From contig JADGRN010000089.1 in the NCBI GenBank assembly GCA_017880825.1, positions 1-6,216 on the forward strand: 6,216 nucleotides of DNA. The letters are read 5' to 3'. Shown here in pieces: positions 5,867 to 6,216 of the stretch. The translations under genes and the position numbers were made by a program. The notes below the pieces were generated by a model. The model searched no databases. It saw only the letters and a list, made by a program, of their open reading frames with translations, and had not been told where the DNA came from. The DNA comes from Methylophilaceae bacterium. GTDB taxonomy: Bacteria > Pseudomonadota > Gammaproteobacteria > Burkholderiales > Methylophilaceae. The stretch's first letter is position 1. The number at the start of each line of letters is the position of its first letter.

Positions 5867-5909
5867 TTGACAAGCTATAATTTGACTTTAAGATTCGTGA
5901 AATTAAGAA
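5867..5909 (+). promoter_or_regulatory. Two overlapping sigma-70-like promoters facing the membrane protein gene
   Basis: Unit 1 has a perfect -35 TTGACA (5867-5872), 16 bp, then TAAGAT (5889-5894). Unit 2 has TTGACT (5882-5887), 16 bp, then TAAGAA (5904-5909), offset by exactly 15 bp. A consensus TATAAT (5876-5881) lies between the two -35 boxes; its own -35 (TTGTGG, 5852-5857, 18 bp) is weak. Transcripts would start near 5900-5916 and carry a leader of more than 130 bases before the ATG at 6049. Confidence 0.5.
5874..5901 (-). promoter_or_regulatory. Possible promoter for the comF-family/trmL operon
   Basis: Read on the minus strand, TTCACG (5901-5896) and TATAGC (5879-5874) are 4/6 matches to -35 and -10 boxes with 16-bp spacing. 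A start near 5867 would leave a leader of only about 15 bases before the TTG start. It overlaps the plus-strand promoter elements, so polymerases would compete. The matches are modest. Confidence 0.25.
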
Positions 5910-6048
5910 TCCTGTGATTATGTCCGTCATGAACCACGTTGCTGTTAAATTTAATTAAGGGAATAACCATTAACTGCGTTACCTTCCTAGCATCCCATCC
6001 CGCAAAGCCAAGTGCGTGGCCATGTGGGGCTCAATCAGAGGTTCCCTA
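5910..6048 (+). other. Leader region before the membrane protein gene
   Basis: This is the non-coding stretch between the promoter-like elements and the gene at 6049. It holds a 12-codon reading frame (ATG 5920 to TAA 5956-5958, MSVMNHVAVKFN) with no ribosome-binding site. It also holds a frame open from 5933 to the TAA 6047-6049, which overlaps the next gene's ATG as TAATG. Neither resembles a known leader peptide. I see no strong hairpin, terminator or recognisable riboswitch. Confidence 0.35.
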
Positions 6049-6216
6049 ATGCCTACAAAAATAGTTACCGCCAAACAGCAGTTGCGTGCAGCACAGAGCT
6101 TTAATTTCTTTTCCTGTATCGCCATATTGTTGCCGGTGCTTATTCCAATTTGGATAGCGGCTTCCATTTTTGTGTATGCCGCTGTGGCGCATCATCCTAA
6201 TCAAAAAGTTCGCAGT
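6049..6216 (+). CDS. Unidentified membrane protein, 5' end only
   Basis: The frame runs from ATG 6049 to the window edge for 56 codons without a stop, so it is truncated. The N-terminus is MPTKIVTAKQQLRAAQSF, basic and amphipathic. It is followed by a long hydrophobic segment of about residues 19-46 (NFFSCIAILLPVLIPIWIAASIFVYAAV) and then HHPNQKVRS. The positive N-terminus and the hydrophobic stretch indicate an inner-membrane segment rather than a cleaved signal peptide, because no AxA site stands at the end of a short core. AGAGGT (6037-6042) lies 6 bases before the ATG and supports this start. An in-frame ATG at 6022 would add nine residues but has no ribosome-binding site. Promoter-like elements near 5867-5909 point at it. 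I do not recognise the family with confidence. Confidence 0.7.
   Translation, partial: MPTKIVTAKQQLRAAQSFNFFSCIAILLPVLIPIWIAASIFVYAAVAHHPNQKVRS

Noticed and set aside
5939..6049. 36-codon plus-strand frame from TTG 5939 ending in a TAATG overlap with the membrane protein gene
   Set aside because: The overlap and an AAGGGA upstream of an internal ATT are suggestive, but the start is non-standard, the peptide has no recognisable character, and a short open frame like this is expected by chance.
5979..6167. 62-codon minus-strand frame near the right edge
   Set aside because: It is antisense to the hydrophobic segment of the gene at 6049, which has the better ribosome-binding site and promoter context.
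1..6216. Mobile elements, CRISPR arrays, tRNA or rRNA genes, prophage or defence systems
   Set aside because: I looked for repeated spacers, transposase-like or integrase-like frames, tRNA cloverleaf signatures and terminal inverted repeats and found none; the window is densely packed with core genes.

Overview
The window is an ordinary stretch of bacterial housekeeping chromosome. The gene order rhodanese-like protein, grxC, secB, SH3-domain protein, gpsA, next to gpmI with an EnvC-like gene, and trmL with a ComF-family gene, resembles betaproteobacterial chromosomes, possibly the Nitrosomonadales/Methylophilales/Gallionella side. That placement is inferred from gene content and protein style recalled from known families; no search was run. 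Base composition looks moderate and even, and I saw no insertion sequence, integrase, tRNA, CRISPR array or phage gene.

Layout. Positions 1-1701 form a minus-strand unit: gpmI (glycolytic phosphoglycerate mutase), followed after one base by the 5' end of a secreted coiled-coil protein that is probably an EnvC/M23-type murein hydrolase activator. The AT-rich gap 1702-1825 separates this unit from the plus-strand block. That block holds a membrane-anchored rhodanese-like protein (1826-2239) and glutaredoxin 3 (2243-2500). Next comes a 204-base spacer with two stem-loops, then secB (2705-3193), an exported SH3-domain protein (about 3189-3638) and gpsA (3664-4653). gpsA converges on trmL (4660-5124, minus), which lies downstream of a ComF-family phosphoribosyltransferase gene (5144-5851, minus). 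A second divergent intergenic region (5852-6048) precedes the 5' end of an unidentified membrane protein gene (6049 to the edge, plus).

How the genes work together. Rhodanese and glutaredoxin suggest thiol/persulfide handling. SecB keeps exported proteins unfolded for SecA/SecYEG, and the gene after it encodes an exported protein. GpsA makes sn-glycerol-3-phosphate for phospholipids. TrmL modifies the tRNA wobble base. These are mostly independent core functions held in a conserved order rather than one pathway.

I found no previously undescribed system. The observations most worth checking are: a probable ATT start codon for the SH3-domain gene, overlapping the secB stop; two interlaced promoter-like units 15 bp apart in the divergent region near 5870-5909; the two stem-loops between grxC and secB; and an inverted repeat spanning both stop codons of the convergent gpsA/trmL pair.
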